This document shows, piece by piece, positions 15,932 to 28,076 of a DNA stretch of 64,000 nucleotides. Below the pieces are notes generated by a model that saw nothing but the letters and a program-made list of their open reading frames with translations, did not search any database and had not been told where the DNA came from. Every line of letters starts with the position of its first letter. Positions within the stretch are counted from its first letter, which is position 1. Position numbers and translations under genes: made by a program. Source of the DNA: Vanilla planifolia. Lineage: Eukaryota; Streptophyta; Magnoliopsida; Asparagales; Orchidaceae. The stretch spans positions 266,757 through 330,756 of the forward strand of contig JAIUJO010000086.1 in NCBI GenBank assembly GCA_023846275.1, in the 5' to 3' direction.

Positions 15932-16265
15932 ATGCATGCACACACACACACACAAAAATAATATGCACACAAACACACACATGCACATGCATAGGCATAA
16001 GTATGCACACACATAGGCTCATAGACTTCCACATAGACACACACACTCATACAAAAATAAGCACTTGCATGCACACACACAATCACACACACAAATGTAT
16101 GAACAATCATGAATGAACACACATAGATAGACACATGTTCACACATATGCATACACCTACATAAGCATACACACACACCCATGCACACATACATACACAC
16201 ATGCAAACATGCACATATAGAAATACGCACACACACACACACACTTGCTGGTACAATTCATGCAC

Positions 16266-16302
16266 ACATACATATATACATACATACATACACACACACA
16301 CA
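16266..16302 (+). repeat. CATA/CA microsatellite
   Basis: A short run of CATA and TATA tetranucleotides passes into a CA run. It lies about 200 bases before the strand switch at 16.5 kb. It is a simple slippage-prone tract. Confidence 0.8.
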
Positions 16303-16492
16303 AACACAGACTCACACACGTTGATATAGATACACACAATCACACATACACACTCACAAAAAATTACATTGATGTATACACACATACATACAAACACACT
16401 ACCACACACACACATACACATATATGCAAACCTAGAGACGTGTATACACACAAATATACATGCACACACACATGCATATGCTTATAGAGATG

Positions 16493-16520
16493 CACACAAA
16501 CATGTGTACATGTGTGTGTG
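16493..16520. repeat. Fold-back junction at left strand switch
   Basis: The CA-type strand turns into TG-type within these bases. The arm CACACAAACATG (16493-16504) pairs with CATGTGTGTGTG (16509-16520) at 11 of 12 positions around a four-base loop TGTA. The switch is therefore centred on a compact hairpin. A CA-to-TG switch will always have some self-complementarity; the notable points are the very short loop and the absence of any intervening unique DNA. Confidence 0.8.
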
Positions 16521-16626
16521 TGTATCCATGTGTATGTTTGTGTGAGTGTGTGCATGTATGCATTTGTAATGTGTGCATGCTCTATGAGCATGTTCACATG
16601 TGTATAGGTGTGGGTCTAATGTTATA

Positions 16627-16644
16627 CATCCATATGCATGGATG
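16627..16644. repeat. Small perfect hairpin
   Basis: CATCCAT (16627-16633) and ATGGATG (16638-16644) are exact reverse complements separated by ATGC. It lies about 120 bases inside the inverted domain and resembles the hairpin at 4452-4485. No function is implied. Confidence 0.7.
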
Positions 16645-17688
16645 ATTAGGCTTGTATAGGTATGCATGTGCATGTGTCTACATGTGTGTGAGCTTGTGTA
16701 TGTATGTTTATGTGTCTATATGTGTGCTTGTGAGTGCATGTTCCTCTATACATGGATGTTCGTCTATGCATGTGTTCATGTGAGATCATGTGCATGCATG
16801 TGTGAGCGTGTCTGTGTGTGTTTTTATGCATTTGTATTACTATTTGTGTGCATTCATGTTTATGCATGTATGTGAATGTAAGTGTATTTGGATATGCATG
16901 CATTTGCATGTGCATGTATGTGTGTTTGCATATATGCATATATGTGTTCACATGTGTGTGTTATCTTGTGCACTTTTGTGTGTGTCCATGTGTGCATGCA
17001 AGTCTAAGCATTTTCATATGTACTATGGGCATATGTTTGTGTGTGCATCTGTGTGTAGGTATGTTGTGACCAAGCTGATGCATTTGTGTATGCATGTGTG
17101 TGTGTGTCGATTATCTGAATGTGCGTGCATGCATGTGAGCATATGTGAGTGTCTTCAAAGAATGTGTGCATATTTGTGTACACATGTGAGTGTGTGTGCA
17201 TGCTTATTTCTGCATGCGCATGTATGTATTTGTGCTTAAGTGTATGTGTGCTTTACTTATGTGTGTGTGTATCTATGTGTGCAAGTGCATTTGGGTGTGC
17301 GTGTGAGCATGTGTGTGAGTACGTGTGTGCATGTGTTTGTGCATTTGTATGCAAGTGTGTGTGTGTGTGTGTTGCTATGTGTGTGCATGTGTGGGTAATA
17401 TACATGTATGTGGACATGTGTGTGTGTGTGTGTACATGTGTGAGTGAGTGTGTGTGTGTGTATGTATGTGGATATGTATAGGTTTGGGTATGGTTGTGTG
17501 GTGTGTTCATTGTGTGCATAAGTGTGTGTGTGTGTGTGCATGTGCAAGTTTGTGTGTAGGTGCATGCATGTGTGTGTGTCTATACATGCATTCATGTGCA
17601 TACATGAGCATGTGTCTATGATTCTGTATATGTGCTTGTGTATGTGTGTATATGTGAATGCGTGTGTGTGTGTAAGCATGCATGTGCA

Positions 17689-17702
17689 TGTGGGTACCCA
17701 CA
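17689..17702. repeat. 14 bp perfect palindrome
   Basis: TGTGGGTACCCACA equals its own reverse complement. It gives a few bases of CA-type sequence inside the TG-type domain. Short self-complementary words are common here, so significance is low. Confidence 0.7.
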
Positions 17703-20700
17703 CATATGAGTACATTTTTGTGCTTCTTCATGTATGTCGTGCCTACATGAGTGTGCATGTGGGTGTATATGTGCGTGTGTGCAAGTATGTGTTTGTGTAC
17801 ATGTGTGTCCGTGTGTTCTTGTGCATTTTTTTTTGTGGTGCATGCATCTGTGCATGTTATGTATGTGTGAAAGCATGTGTGTGTGTGTACATCTGCTTGT
17901 TGCATCTATGTGTGTATACGATGTGTAACTTTGTGTGTATGTTCAACAAGGGTGCATGTGTGTGTGTACATGTGTGTGTTTTCCAAGTGTGTATGTGTGC
18001 ATATGTGGGTGTATTCATGTATGTGTGTGCTTGCTATGCTATGTCTATTATGTGTGCATGAGTTGTCTGTATGTATGTGCATATGTATAGTTGTGTGTGT
18101 TTGTGTACATGTGCATGTGTGTGTGTACATGTTCACATTTGTGTATGAATTTTGTGTGTGTATGCATGTGTACATGTATGTGTGTAAGTATGAGTGTGCA
18201 TGTGTCTGTGTGTGTATGCTTGTGTGCATGTGTTTACATGTTTGTGTGCAAATATGAATGTGTGTGTTTACAAATGTGTGCATATGTGTGTGTTTGCCCT
18301 TTAATGTGCATGTGTTTGCATACATACAAGTGTGTATGTTTTTGTGTATGCATGTGCATACATGTGGGTGCATGCGAGTATGTATTGGTATGAGTCTGTT
18401 TGCGGGTGCTTTTGCATATCTATGCATCCCTGTCCGATGAGTGCATGTGTATGTATATGCATGTGTGTGTGTGTGTGTGTGTTTGTATGCTTTTGTGTGC
18501 ATGCATGTGAGTGCATGTGGATGTGTGTCAATATGTGTTGGTCTATATGTGTTTGTGTGTAAATCTGTGTATGTATATTTGTTTATCTTTGTGTGTGTAT
18601 GTGTCTATGTTTTATGTGTGTGTGTAATGTGAGGGTGAATAAGCATGTGTGTACGCTTGCATGTGCATGAGTGTGCGTCCATGTCTGTGTATGAGTGTGC
18701 ATATATATATATGGTTATGTTTTGGTCATTGTGTGTGTATACTTTCGCTTGTGAGATGCATAGGTGCATGCATGCTTGTTTATTATGTCCATGTGCAAGT
18801 GTGAATGCATGCTAGCATATTTGGGTGTATGTCTATGGGTGCATGTGTAAATGTGTAAGTGAGTGAGTGTGCATTCGTCTCACGCATGCATGTTCATGTC
18901 TGTGCAAATTTGGGTGTGATGTTTTCCTATGTGTGTGCATGTATATGGTTGTGTGTTTGTGTGCATGTGTGTGCATAGGAGTGCATAAGAGTGCATTTAC
19001 ACGTGAGTGTTTTCATGTGAGCATGTGTAGTTGTGCATGTGTATGCATATGCATGGGTGTTCCTTTATGTCTGTGTGTTTCTGTGTATTAGTTGCACATG
19101 AGTGTATGGGTGTAGATGACTATGCACATGTATGTTTAGTTCTATGTGTATCTTCATGCATGTGCATATGTGCATGCATGTGTATGTACTTGTCTGTGCC
19201 TTCATGTGTGTTCTTGTGCAAGTACGTGTATGCGTGTGAGTGTACATTTGAGGCTGTGTGTGGATATGTACGTGTGTGAGCATGTGTACTTGTGTGTTTG
19301 TGCTTGTTGATGTGAAGTGTGTGTATGGGTGCAAGTGTGTTTGTCAATACATGTGTGTGTGCATATGTATGTGATTATAATTGTGTGTTTGCAAGTGTTT
19401 ATGCATGTGTGCATGAATACATGTGCATGTGAAAGTGAGTACGAGTGCATGGGAGTGCACATGTACTCATGTGTGTGTGTATGTGCATGAGTGAGCTTGT
19501 GTGCATGTGAGTGCGTGTGTCTTTATGTGTGTATGTGTGTATGTCTGTATGTGTGTATTTATACTTATATGCGTATGTGTTTGATTTTGCATGTATGTGT
19601 TCAAGTGCTTGTGTGCATATGCATTTTTGTCTGCATGTGCTTGTTTGCACATTCATGCACTTGTGTGTGTGCGTGTGTCTGTTTATGTGCACATATGTGT
19701 GTGTGCATGTGCATGTGTAATTGTGTTTGTCTATATTGTTATGCTTGTGTCTGTCTGTGTGTGTGACTATCTACATATGGATGTTTGTGTGTCCATGTGT
19801 GTGTCAGTATTTATGCTTGCCAGCATGTATATGTTTGCATGTGTGTGTCTATGTATGTTCATGTGCATGTGTGTGTCTATGTGCATGTATGTGCTAGTGC
19901 ATTTGTGCATACACATATCCATGTCTGTAATTATGTGTGTTGATATATATATGTGTATGTGTACATGGGTATGCTTGTGTGTGTTTTTACATGTGTGTGC
20001 ATAGGTGCTCGTGTGTATGTGTGCTGCAATTTTACATGGTAATGTGCCTATGAGCATGTGTGCATTCTTATATGTGTGTATATGCATATATCTTTGTACT
20101 CTTGTGAGTGGGTATGTACATGCGTGTGTGCACACACATGTGTGAGTGTGTGCATGTGCATGCATGCACGCATTTGTGTATATATACATTTATGTGTGTG
20201 CATGTGTGTGAGTGTTTGTGTGTATGTGTATCTTTGTTTGCATGTGTCCTTATATGCATTTGCACTTGTGTGTGTGCGTGCTAACGTGGTCATGTTTGTG
20301 TGTTGATGTGCGTATATGTGTATGAACATGCTTTTGTGTATTTGCTTTGGTTTTGTTTGCATGTTTGCATGTGTGTATGCATACATGTGTGTAAGTGTGT
20401 GTGCATGTTTATGTGCAACTATGTGCATGTATTCTTGTGTGTGTGTGCAGACATGAATGCGCATGTGTGCTTGTGTATGTAAGATCATGTGTATGATCAT
20501 GTCTGTGTCTGTGTGTTTTCGAGTCTGTGTGGAAGTGTGGGTGTGCATATGCACCTGCATTGGGTGCATGCATGTGTATAAGTGCTTATGCATGTTCATA
20601 GACATGTCCATGCATGTATGCAATCATGCATGTATGTGTGTTCCTTTTCGTGTGTGTGTGGGGGTGTTTGTGTGTGCATGTGTGTGCACTTGTTTTTTTC

Positions 20701-20932
20701 TGTGCATGCTTGTGCACATAGATGCATACATATGTGTATATGTGTGAGTGTGTCTATGTGTCTTTAGGTATGGGCATGTGTGTGTTTGCATTTCTTTTAG
20801 TCTATTTGTGTGAGCACACGCATGTGTATGTACGTGGGCACGATTGTGTGTGAGTGTGTATGCATGTGTGTACATGTGTGTGTGTTGTCTATGTGTGATG
20901 TGTGCTCTTATATGAGTGCAAGTGAGCATGTT

Positions 20933-20992
20933 TGCATGTGTGTGTGTGTGTGTGTATGTGTGTGTGTGTATGCATGTGTATATGTGTGTACA
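20933..20992. repeat. TG microsatellite with 60 bp alternation
   Basis: A run of TG dinucleotides broken by a single ATG step continues into TATGCATGTGTATATG. The whole 60 bases alternate purine and pyrimidine without a break. It is the longest such stretch I noted inside the inverted domain. Confidence 0.85.
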
Positions 20993-21473
20993 AGCATGTG
21001 TATGTGTATGCCTGCATATGTGCACATTTGTAGATGAGCATGTGCACGTGTGTTTGTATTTGTGTTTGTATAATGTCTTTGTGTGCATGTGTACATTTTT
21101 GAATACCTATGCTTGAGTGTTTGTTTGTGTGTGGTTATGCATGTGACTACATGTGTACACATGTGTATGTGGAGTGCATGTGCATCTGTGTGCACAAATG
21201 CATGTGCAAGCATATGTATGTGCTTGTGCTTTTGTATGTGTATGTGCACATGTGTGTGCACGTGTTTATGTCCATGTGTGTGTGAGTGTGATTGCATGCG
21301 TATTTCTATATGTGCTTATGCATGTGTGTGCATGTGCATGCCCATTGTGTGTCCTCTGTGTTTGCCTATGTGTGTGTGTTTGTGTGAGTGCATGTTTGTG
21401 TTTGTGCGAGTAGATGTGCATGTGCATGTGTTTGTATGCATGTGTGTTTGTGGGTGCACGTGTGTGTATGGGT

Positions 21474-21495
21474 GACAAATGGAGACACACACACA
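21474..21495. repeat. Right strand-switch junction
   Basis: TG-type sequence ends at GTATGGGTGACAAATGGAG and CA-type resumes immediately. The reverse complement of these 22 bases resembles 16513-16534 at the left junction, 19 of 22 by eye, including the shared word TCCAT. Short inverted repeats at both ends would fit an inversion, but about half the match is plain TG repeat. Confidence 0.55.
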
Positions 21496-24400
21496 AGCAC
21501 ACATATACTCACATGCACACATAACCACACAAAAATGTATACACATGATAACACACACACATTCACATATAGACACACACATGTACACACGTGCATGCAC
21601 AAACATGTGAGCATTCACGTATACAAAAGTACAAGTGCACACCAATGCACAAACACAACACACATGCCCACTTGCATGCACATAAATACATATAAAGATG
21701 CACAAATACACACACAAGTATGCATATACAAAGAAACACTCATGCATTAGTGCTCACACACACATGCACATGCACAGACACATACACACCTATAACAATG
21801 CACAAAGATGTATGCACACACGCACATACACATATGCATGAATACACACACATGGCACAAATTTGAAAAAATGCACACACATTTAAACAAATGCTAACAA
21901 ACATGAACACATGCATATCTAGAGAACCTACACACGCATGCATGCACTGACTCAAGCATACACACAAGCAAATATGCATGCACATTTACAAACACATGCA
22001 CCTCCATACACATATTCACTTGCACGTACACACATTTACACATACACACACATTCACATTAGCACACCTACATATACTCGCACCTACATATGAAGGCACA
22101 CACACACACAAAGGCATACACGCATGCACATCTAGTCACACATAGGCATGCACTTACATACACACACAACCATATGCATGCACACACACAAACACATAAC
22201 CACACATGCATAGACATGCACACACACATAGAGATGCACATACACATGCAGTCACAAGAACACACACACACATAGAGGCATTAAAATACACATTAATACA
22301 AATATACATGCACACATGCACTTGCATATGCTTATGCACAGGCACCCACACAAGCACTCATGCAAAAATGCACACTTGCACACACACATACACACGCCCA
22401 CAAGTAAGAGTTCACACATGTGCACACACACACAAACACACATGCATGCATACAAAGGCACACACATAGCCACATGCATATGCATACACTCATTCTTTGA
22501 CAAACACTCACGCACATGCATGCACACACACACATGAAGAAACACTCGCCTGCACCTTCACCCACATGTGTGTACCTAGGCACACAAACACTCGTAGACG
22601 CACACAGACATGCATGCACACCAACACACACACCTACATGCACTCCCACAAATAAACAAATAAATAGACACACACACATACATATGTGCAAGCATGCATA
22701 CATGCAAACACCTACACATGAAGGCACATGCACACACACACAAGACACACATACACCAACTTCATAAAGATGAACACACACATGCACACTGATACATGCA
22801 CCCACATATACTCACATTCACACATGTACATACAAGCAGCCACATAGACATGTACCAAAATGCATATGACAGCCAAACATACACACTGGCACAAAAACAC
22901 ACACATGTGCCCACAAACACACATGCACTCATGCCCATATTGGCACACTAACTCAAACGTGAACCCACTCTCACAAATAACACGCATATAAGCATAAATG
23001 CACGCATGCACATGCACATAAATGCATGGAAAAAATTGTGTGCACACACATAAGCACACACATAAATACTCACACACACATACACACATGTATGCACACA
23101 TGCAGATGTATGCAAAATACACACACATGAACAAACACATATGTACAAGGATGCACATGCACAAAGTGCTCACATTCACTTGCATACACAAACATATACA
23201 CACATACATAGGCATGCACAAACACATCGACACCATAAACACAAATATTGACACACACATACATGCAAACATGCACACAAACATGAACACACATGCACAC
23301 TCGCACAAACATGCAAAAGCACACACGTAAAAACACTAGTACATGCAAGAATGCATGCAACTGTACACATGCACACACTAATCCCTCTAAAAGCACACAC
23401 ATGCATACACACACAAACATAACCACACACACACATGAACAAAGATACACGCACACATACACACATGTGACAGGTACACACATGCATTTGGACACACACA
23501 TACGCACACAAATAGATGCACATGCTCTCACACACAAAGTCACATATGTGCAATCACACATGCACACACATGCTTTTTTGTAGGTACATGCATATATGCA
23601 CCCAATCATACAAATGTGCATGCACACATACACTAATACACACACACACACATGGCCACAAGCACTCACATATGCACAACATGCATTCACAAATACTTGC
23701 ACACACACACACATGTTTGCTCATCCACACACATGCACATGCACACATGCAAACACATATGCACTTGCACAGCATCTACACACACATGCACACACACACT
23801 TGTACACACACATGCACGCATACATGAGAGCACACATGTACACACATGCACACCCACATGACACACAAACATACACACATACACATACATATGCCTAAGA
23901 ATGCACACACAAACCAACACACCCATGCACACAAGCTTGTATGCACAGACAAATACAAACACACACATACACAAATACACATATGTATGAATACACATGC
24001 ATAAGCAAAAAGCTGCACAAGTAGACTGATACATGGTTGTGTGCATAAATGCACACATAGACATGCACACACACACATGTAAGCACACATAGACACATAT
24101 GCACATGCACATTAACTCTTGCATAATCAAAAGCTTACATACAAACACACCCATAGAGACACATGTAAAAAAACACATATGTCAACACAAACACACAAAG
24201 ACCTGTGTAAATGCCCACTCACAAATATATGAATACCCATACACACATGCACACTTAAGCACAAACACATGGATACACTCATGAAAAAACACACACATGA
24301 AGACACATACTAGCTTACATCCACACATAGAGATAGTTGTGCATGCATATGCACACACACTTGCACACTCACATGCACACATATACACCCACAAACATCC

Positions 24401-25168
24401 ACTCACTCACATACATAGACAAAATGATGTGTATGAACACCTACATGCACACACAAAAACACATGTAGGCATGCACACATGCATGCACAAAAAATCACCC
24501 ACACTTCCCCCTAAACATACAACACAAATACACTCACAAACACACATTCACACACATACACATGCATGCACACTTACACACGCAAGCAAACACACACACA
24601 TAAACACGGATGCATGTGCATAACCAGACACGCAACCATGTACATGAACTCACAAAAACACTTGCACCTGACGCACATGCACGAACACACACATGCACTC
24701 AAGCACTTACCCACAGATATAAACACTCACACACACATAATCACACATGCACATAAGCACACACACACACACATAAATGCAAGCAAGCAATCGTATGGAC
24801 ACATATAGGTACATGATCCAACACACACACACACACACATCCATACACACACATGCAAATGTACCCAGATGCATGCAAGAAACACACACACATGCACAAG
24901 CACATGTGTGTATGCACACACATGCACAAAGCACACAAACACACATAAGCACATGTACACAAGCACAAAAAGCCACACATGCACACAAGCCTACACACAC
25001 ATGCCAACACCCATATGCATACGCACAAACATGGTCACACACATACATGAAAAAATGCACATATGTACACAAATATGCTCAAACACATGCACACTAGCAC
25101 ATAGATACACCTGTGCACACATGCATTAACCCACATACAAATGTAGGCATACACACAAAAACACATAC

Positions 25169-25191
25169 NNNNNNNNNNNNNNNNNNNNNNN
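25169..25191. other. Assembly gap (23 N)
   Basis: Twenty-three undetermined bases interrupt otherwise continuous CA-rich sequence. Sequence type and polarity are the same on both sides, so the gap probably marks an unresolved repeat or a low-quality patch. The true missing length cannot be judged from here. Confidence 0.98.
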
Positions 25192-28039
25192 CATGCACAT
25201 GTACACAAGCTCATGGATGCACATATGCATAAATAAAAATGCAGACACAAAACAAACACACAAGCACACAAAAATGCACTAACACACACATGCATGCTTC
25301 AATAGATACATGCATATAAATACATGCACACACTCACAAATGCATATACCCACTTACACACAAGCACACACGCATGCATACATACATAGACAGATGCCCA
25401 CACACACCACCATAGACATTTGCATACATGCACACACACAAACTCACACGTTTGAACACAAGGACACACATGCAAATGCACATACACAATAAGCATAAAT
25501 TTGCATAAACTCAACAACAAACATTCACACACCTACACATGTGCATGAACACTAACATAGACTCACATGCACACACATGCATAGAAATGCATGCACATAT
25601 GCAAATGCACATAGTACATAGATGCACAAACTCAGATGCACACACGTATGAGACCTCAAACAAATGCAAGCTGTCATGCACAAGCATGCATGATGCCTAC
25701 TTGCACACATGCACACACACATGCCTAAACAAACATTGAAACACATGCAAATACATACACACACAAGTGCATGCATGCATGCACACACACACATGCAAAC
25801 TGGCACCCATAGACATGCATACATGCCAAAACAACACACACACACCTACATACATCCACATGCTGGCATTCTTACACATACAAATACAAACATCTACACA
25901 CAAACACATAAGTACAAGTGCACACAGACACGTGCACACATACACACACAACACACACACTTGCACACATGCAAATGCATGCTTTCACACATGCACAACA
26001 TGCATCCACCAACACACATGTGCACACATGTACACATAAGCAAGCACACAAACACCCACATCCACACACATAGAAATAGACACACACATAAATACATGCA
26101 CACATATACACATAAATGCATGTATGCACATACACATGAAAACACACAGACACACAAATGCATACACACATACACTAATGCACGCATGCAAATTGAGACA
26201 CGCACACATGCATGTACACACACACACATATAGGAGCAAATGCAAATACACATGCACACACACTGACATACAAAAGTAGACATGCACATATTGACACATA
26301 AAAGCACACATACACACACTCACACACAAACACACACACATATATGCAACATAAGGCCCACACAAACAATCACACACATGCACATGCACACACACTTGTA
26401 CAATAATATGCATCGACACACACGTACACTCACATGCACACACATACCCAACCACATAGGCACAGTCACATACTAGCACACATATATAGTTGTACACACA
26501 TGCACACACATAGATGCGCATATGCACAATAAACATGCAACATATATGAGAAAACATGCATATGCATGCACATACATGTCCATTCATATGCATAAGCACA
26601 AAAATACACACAACACAAGCTCACAAACATGTACATACATATGCCCACACATGCGTACACAAACATCCACATACATGCACACACAAACACACACAAGCAC
26701 ATGCATTCATGCACACATGGACACATGCACATGCACTCTCACAACACACATGCATACAAACACATGAACATACACATGTCACACATGCATACACAGCCCA
26801 AACATGCTCATATAAACAATCATGCATGCCTACACACACACCTACACATATGTATGTACAAATCACATGCACACACACACATTTACAAACACATGTACGC
26901 TCGCATAAGTACACAGACACACAGATGCATGCACTAACATGCACACGACATACACATAGACTCACACACACATGCCCATAGACACAAACACACATGCACT
27001 CACGCACACTTTCAAGCACACACCCACATATATTCACACATATGAAAAAACATGTACACGCATATACACACATACACATTTGTAAGCACACACATAAATA
27101 TACACATGCACATGCACACAAGAAAAATTACAGACATGTGCACACACACACCCATGCACAACCAAACACATCCACATACACACTAACATGCACATTTGCA
27201 TGCACACACACATACACACACACATATGCACATAAATGCACGAATACAAGTACATAAATAAATCAGTCCTTACATGTAGATGCACACACATAAGCACACA
27301 AACATATGACCACAAATACACACTCACACACATAAACATGTAAGACACACCCACAATCACACACACTTATGCACAAACATGCATGCTCATGTACACACAC
27401 ATGAAGACACACACATACACATATAAACAAATGCATACAGGTCCACATAGACACACACACACATAGATGCACACATATGCCCACACACAAACACTCTCAC
27501 TTGCACTTACAGACTTGTGCATACACACGCATGCATCGATACTTTCATATGCCATGTACATACACAAAAACATGCACACATAGACACAAAAAAACACACA
27601 TATAGGCACACTCAAACACTCTCATCCATGTCAACACACAGATGCACCCATAGACACACATAGATATTCACACACACTCATACACACAAGCACAGGCATG
27701 CATACACACAAAGACATGAACACACATACACACGCAAACATGTGCATGCACAAATACGTACACACTCACATGCACTTGGATAACGAACACATACCCACAC
27801 ACAATCACAAACACACACACACATGCACAAATGCACACAAACAAATGTCAAGACAACCACATGCACACACAAAAACACACATTATAGCCACATGCACACA
27901 CACAAACACACTTACATACTTAAACGCATAGCTAGACATGCATGTACACATAGACACACTTGCACATGTTAACAACCACATGCATACACACATGCACAAG
28001 CACCGACACATTTGAATAAACAAAATCATGCACGCATAG

Positions 28040-28076
28040 ACACATGCACTCACATGAACACAAACTCTCACATGCA
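28040..28076 (+). repeat. Dispersed repeat, copy 1 (37 bp exact)
   Basis: These 37 bases, containing CTCACATGAACACAAACTCT, match 31093-31129 exactly, 3053 bases downstream. The flanks align only loosely, with a possible shared CACACCCACACATGCAC about 70-100 bases later. An exact match of this length with non-CA words points to common origin. Confidence 0.75.

Larger units (their letters stand above)
1285..16030 (+). repeat. Cryptic higher-order spacing of about 640 bp
   Basis: A landmark with the form TTGGC or TAGGC, often followed about 15-25 bases later by AGGCTCA(C/T)AGAC, recurs through the left domain. The GG of the first part lies at 1288, 2598, 7685, 12808, 13438 and 15994. The intervals are 1310, 5087, 5123, 630 and 2556 bases, close to 2, 8, 8, 1 and 4 times 640. 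The second part occurs at 1309, 2613, 4507 (as AGCCTCATAGAC), 7706 and 16015, with intervals 1304, 1894, 3199 and 8309. The 613-648 bp offset of the tandem pair at 12220-13445 gives the same length from other anchors. Most intervening units are too diverged to recognise by eye. The landmark was chosen after the fact, so confidence is moderate. Confidence 0.45.
1..16502 (+). repeat. CA-rich satellite-like domain, left
   Basis: The plus strand is a continuous run of short words such as ACAC, CATG, TGCA, CATA and CACTCA, with G almost confined to ATG, TGC and GCA. Adenine and cytosine dominate and CpG is scarce. There is no island of ordinary-complexity sequence longer than a few tens of bases; the least repetitive patches are near 7645-7690, 8310-8355 and 14690-14760, and none shows a recognisable exon, RNA gene or mobile element. 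The domain carries several tandem duplications listed separately. Open frames read His/Thr/Met/Cys on plus and Cys/Val/Met on minus, exactly what these words translate to, so I annotate no CDS. The class of sequence is clear; any function is unknown. Confidence 0.93.
16503..21476 (-). repeat. Inverted TG-rich satellite-like domain (~5 kb)
   Basis: Over about 4.97 kb the plus strand reads TGTG, CATG, TGCA and TATG, the reverse complement of the flanking vocabulary, so the CA-rich strand is now the minus strand. There is no gene: the open frames give Cys/Val/Met-rich products on plus and His/Thr-rich ones on minus, the mirror image of the flanks. I could not find the ~640 bp landmark in reverse complement with confidence. 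A run of nine T at 17826-17834 and an AT run at 18701-18712 are the only other simple tracts I noted. Both edges are abrupt. Confidence 0.93.

Noticed and set aside
17826-17834. Nine-T run (and nine-A run at 15782-15790) as a poly(A) tail of a retroposed element
   Set aside because: No SINE or LINE body, target-site duplication or internal promoter is adjacent. Homopolymers of this length can arise by slippage.
16503-21476. The TG-rich domain as a transcription-unit or gene-cluster strand switch, as in kinetoplastids
   Set aside because: No genes lie on either side. The switch is in repeat polarity only.
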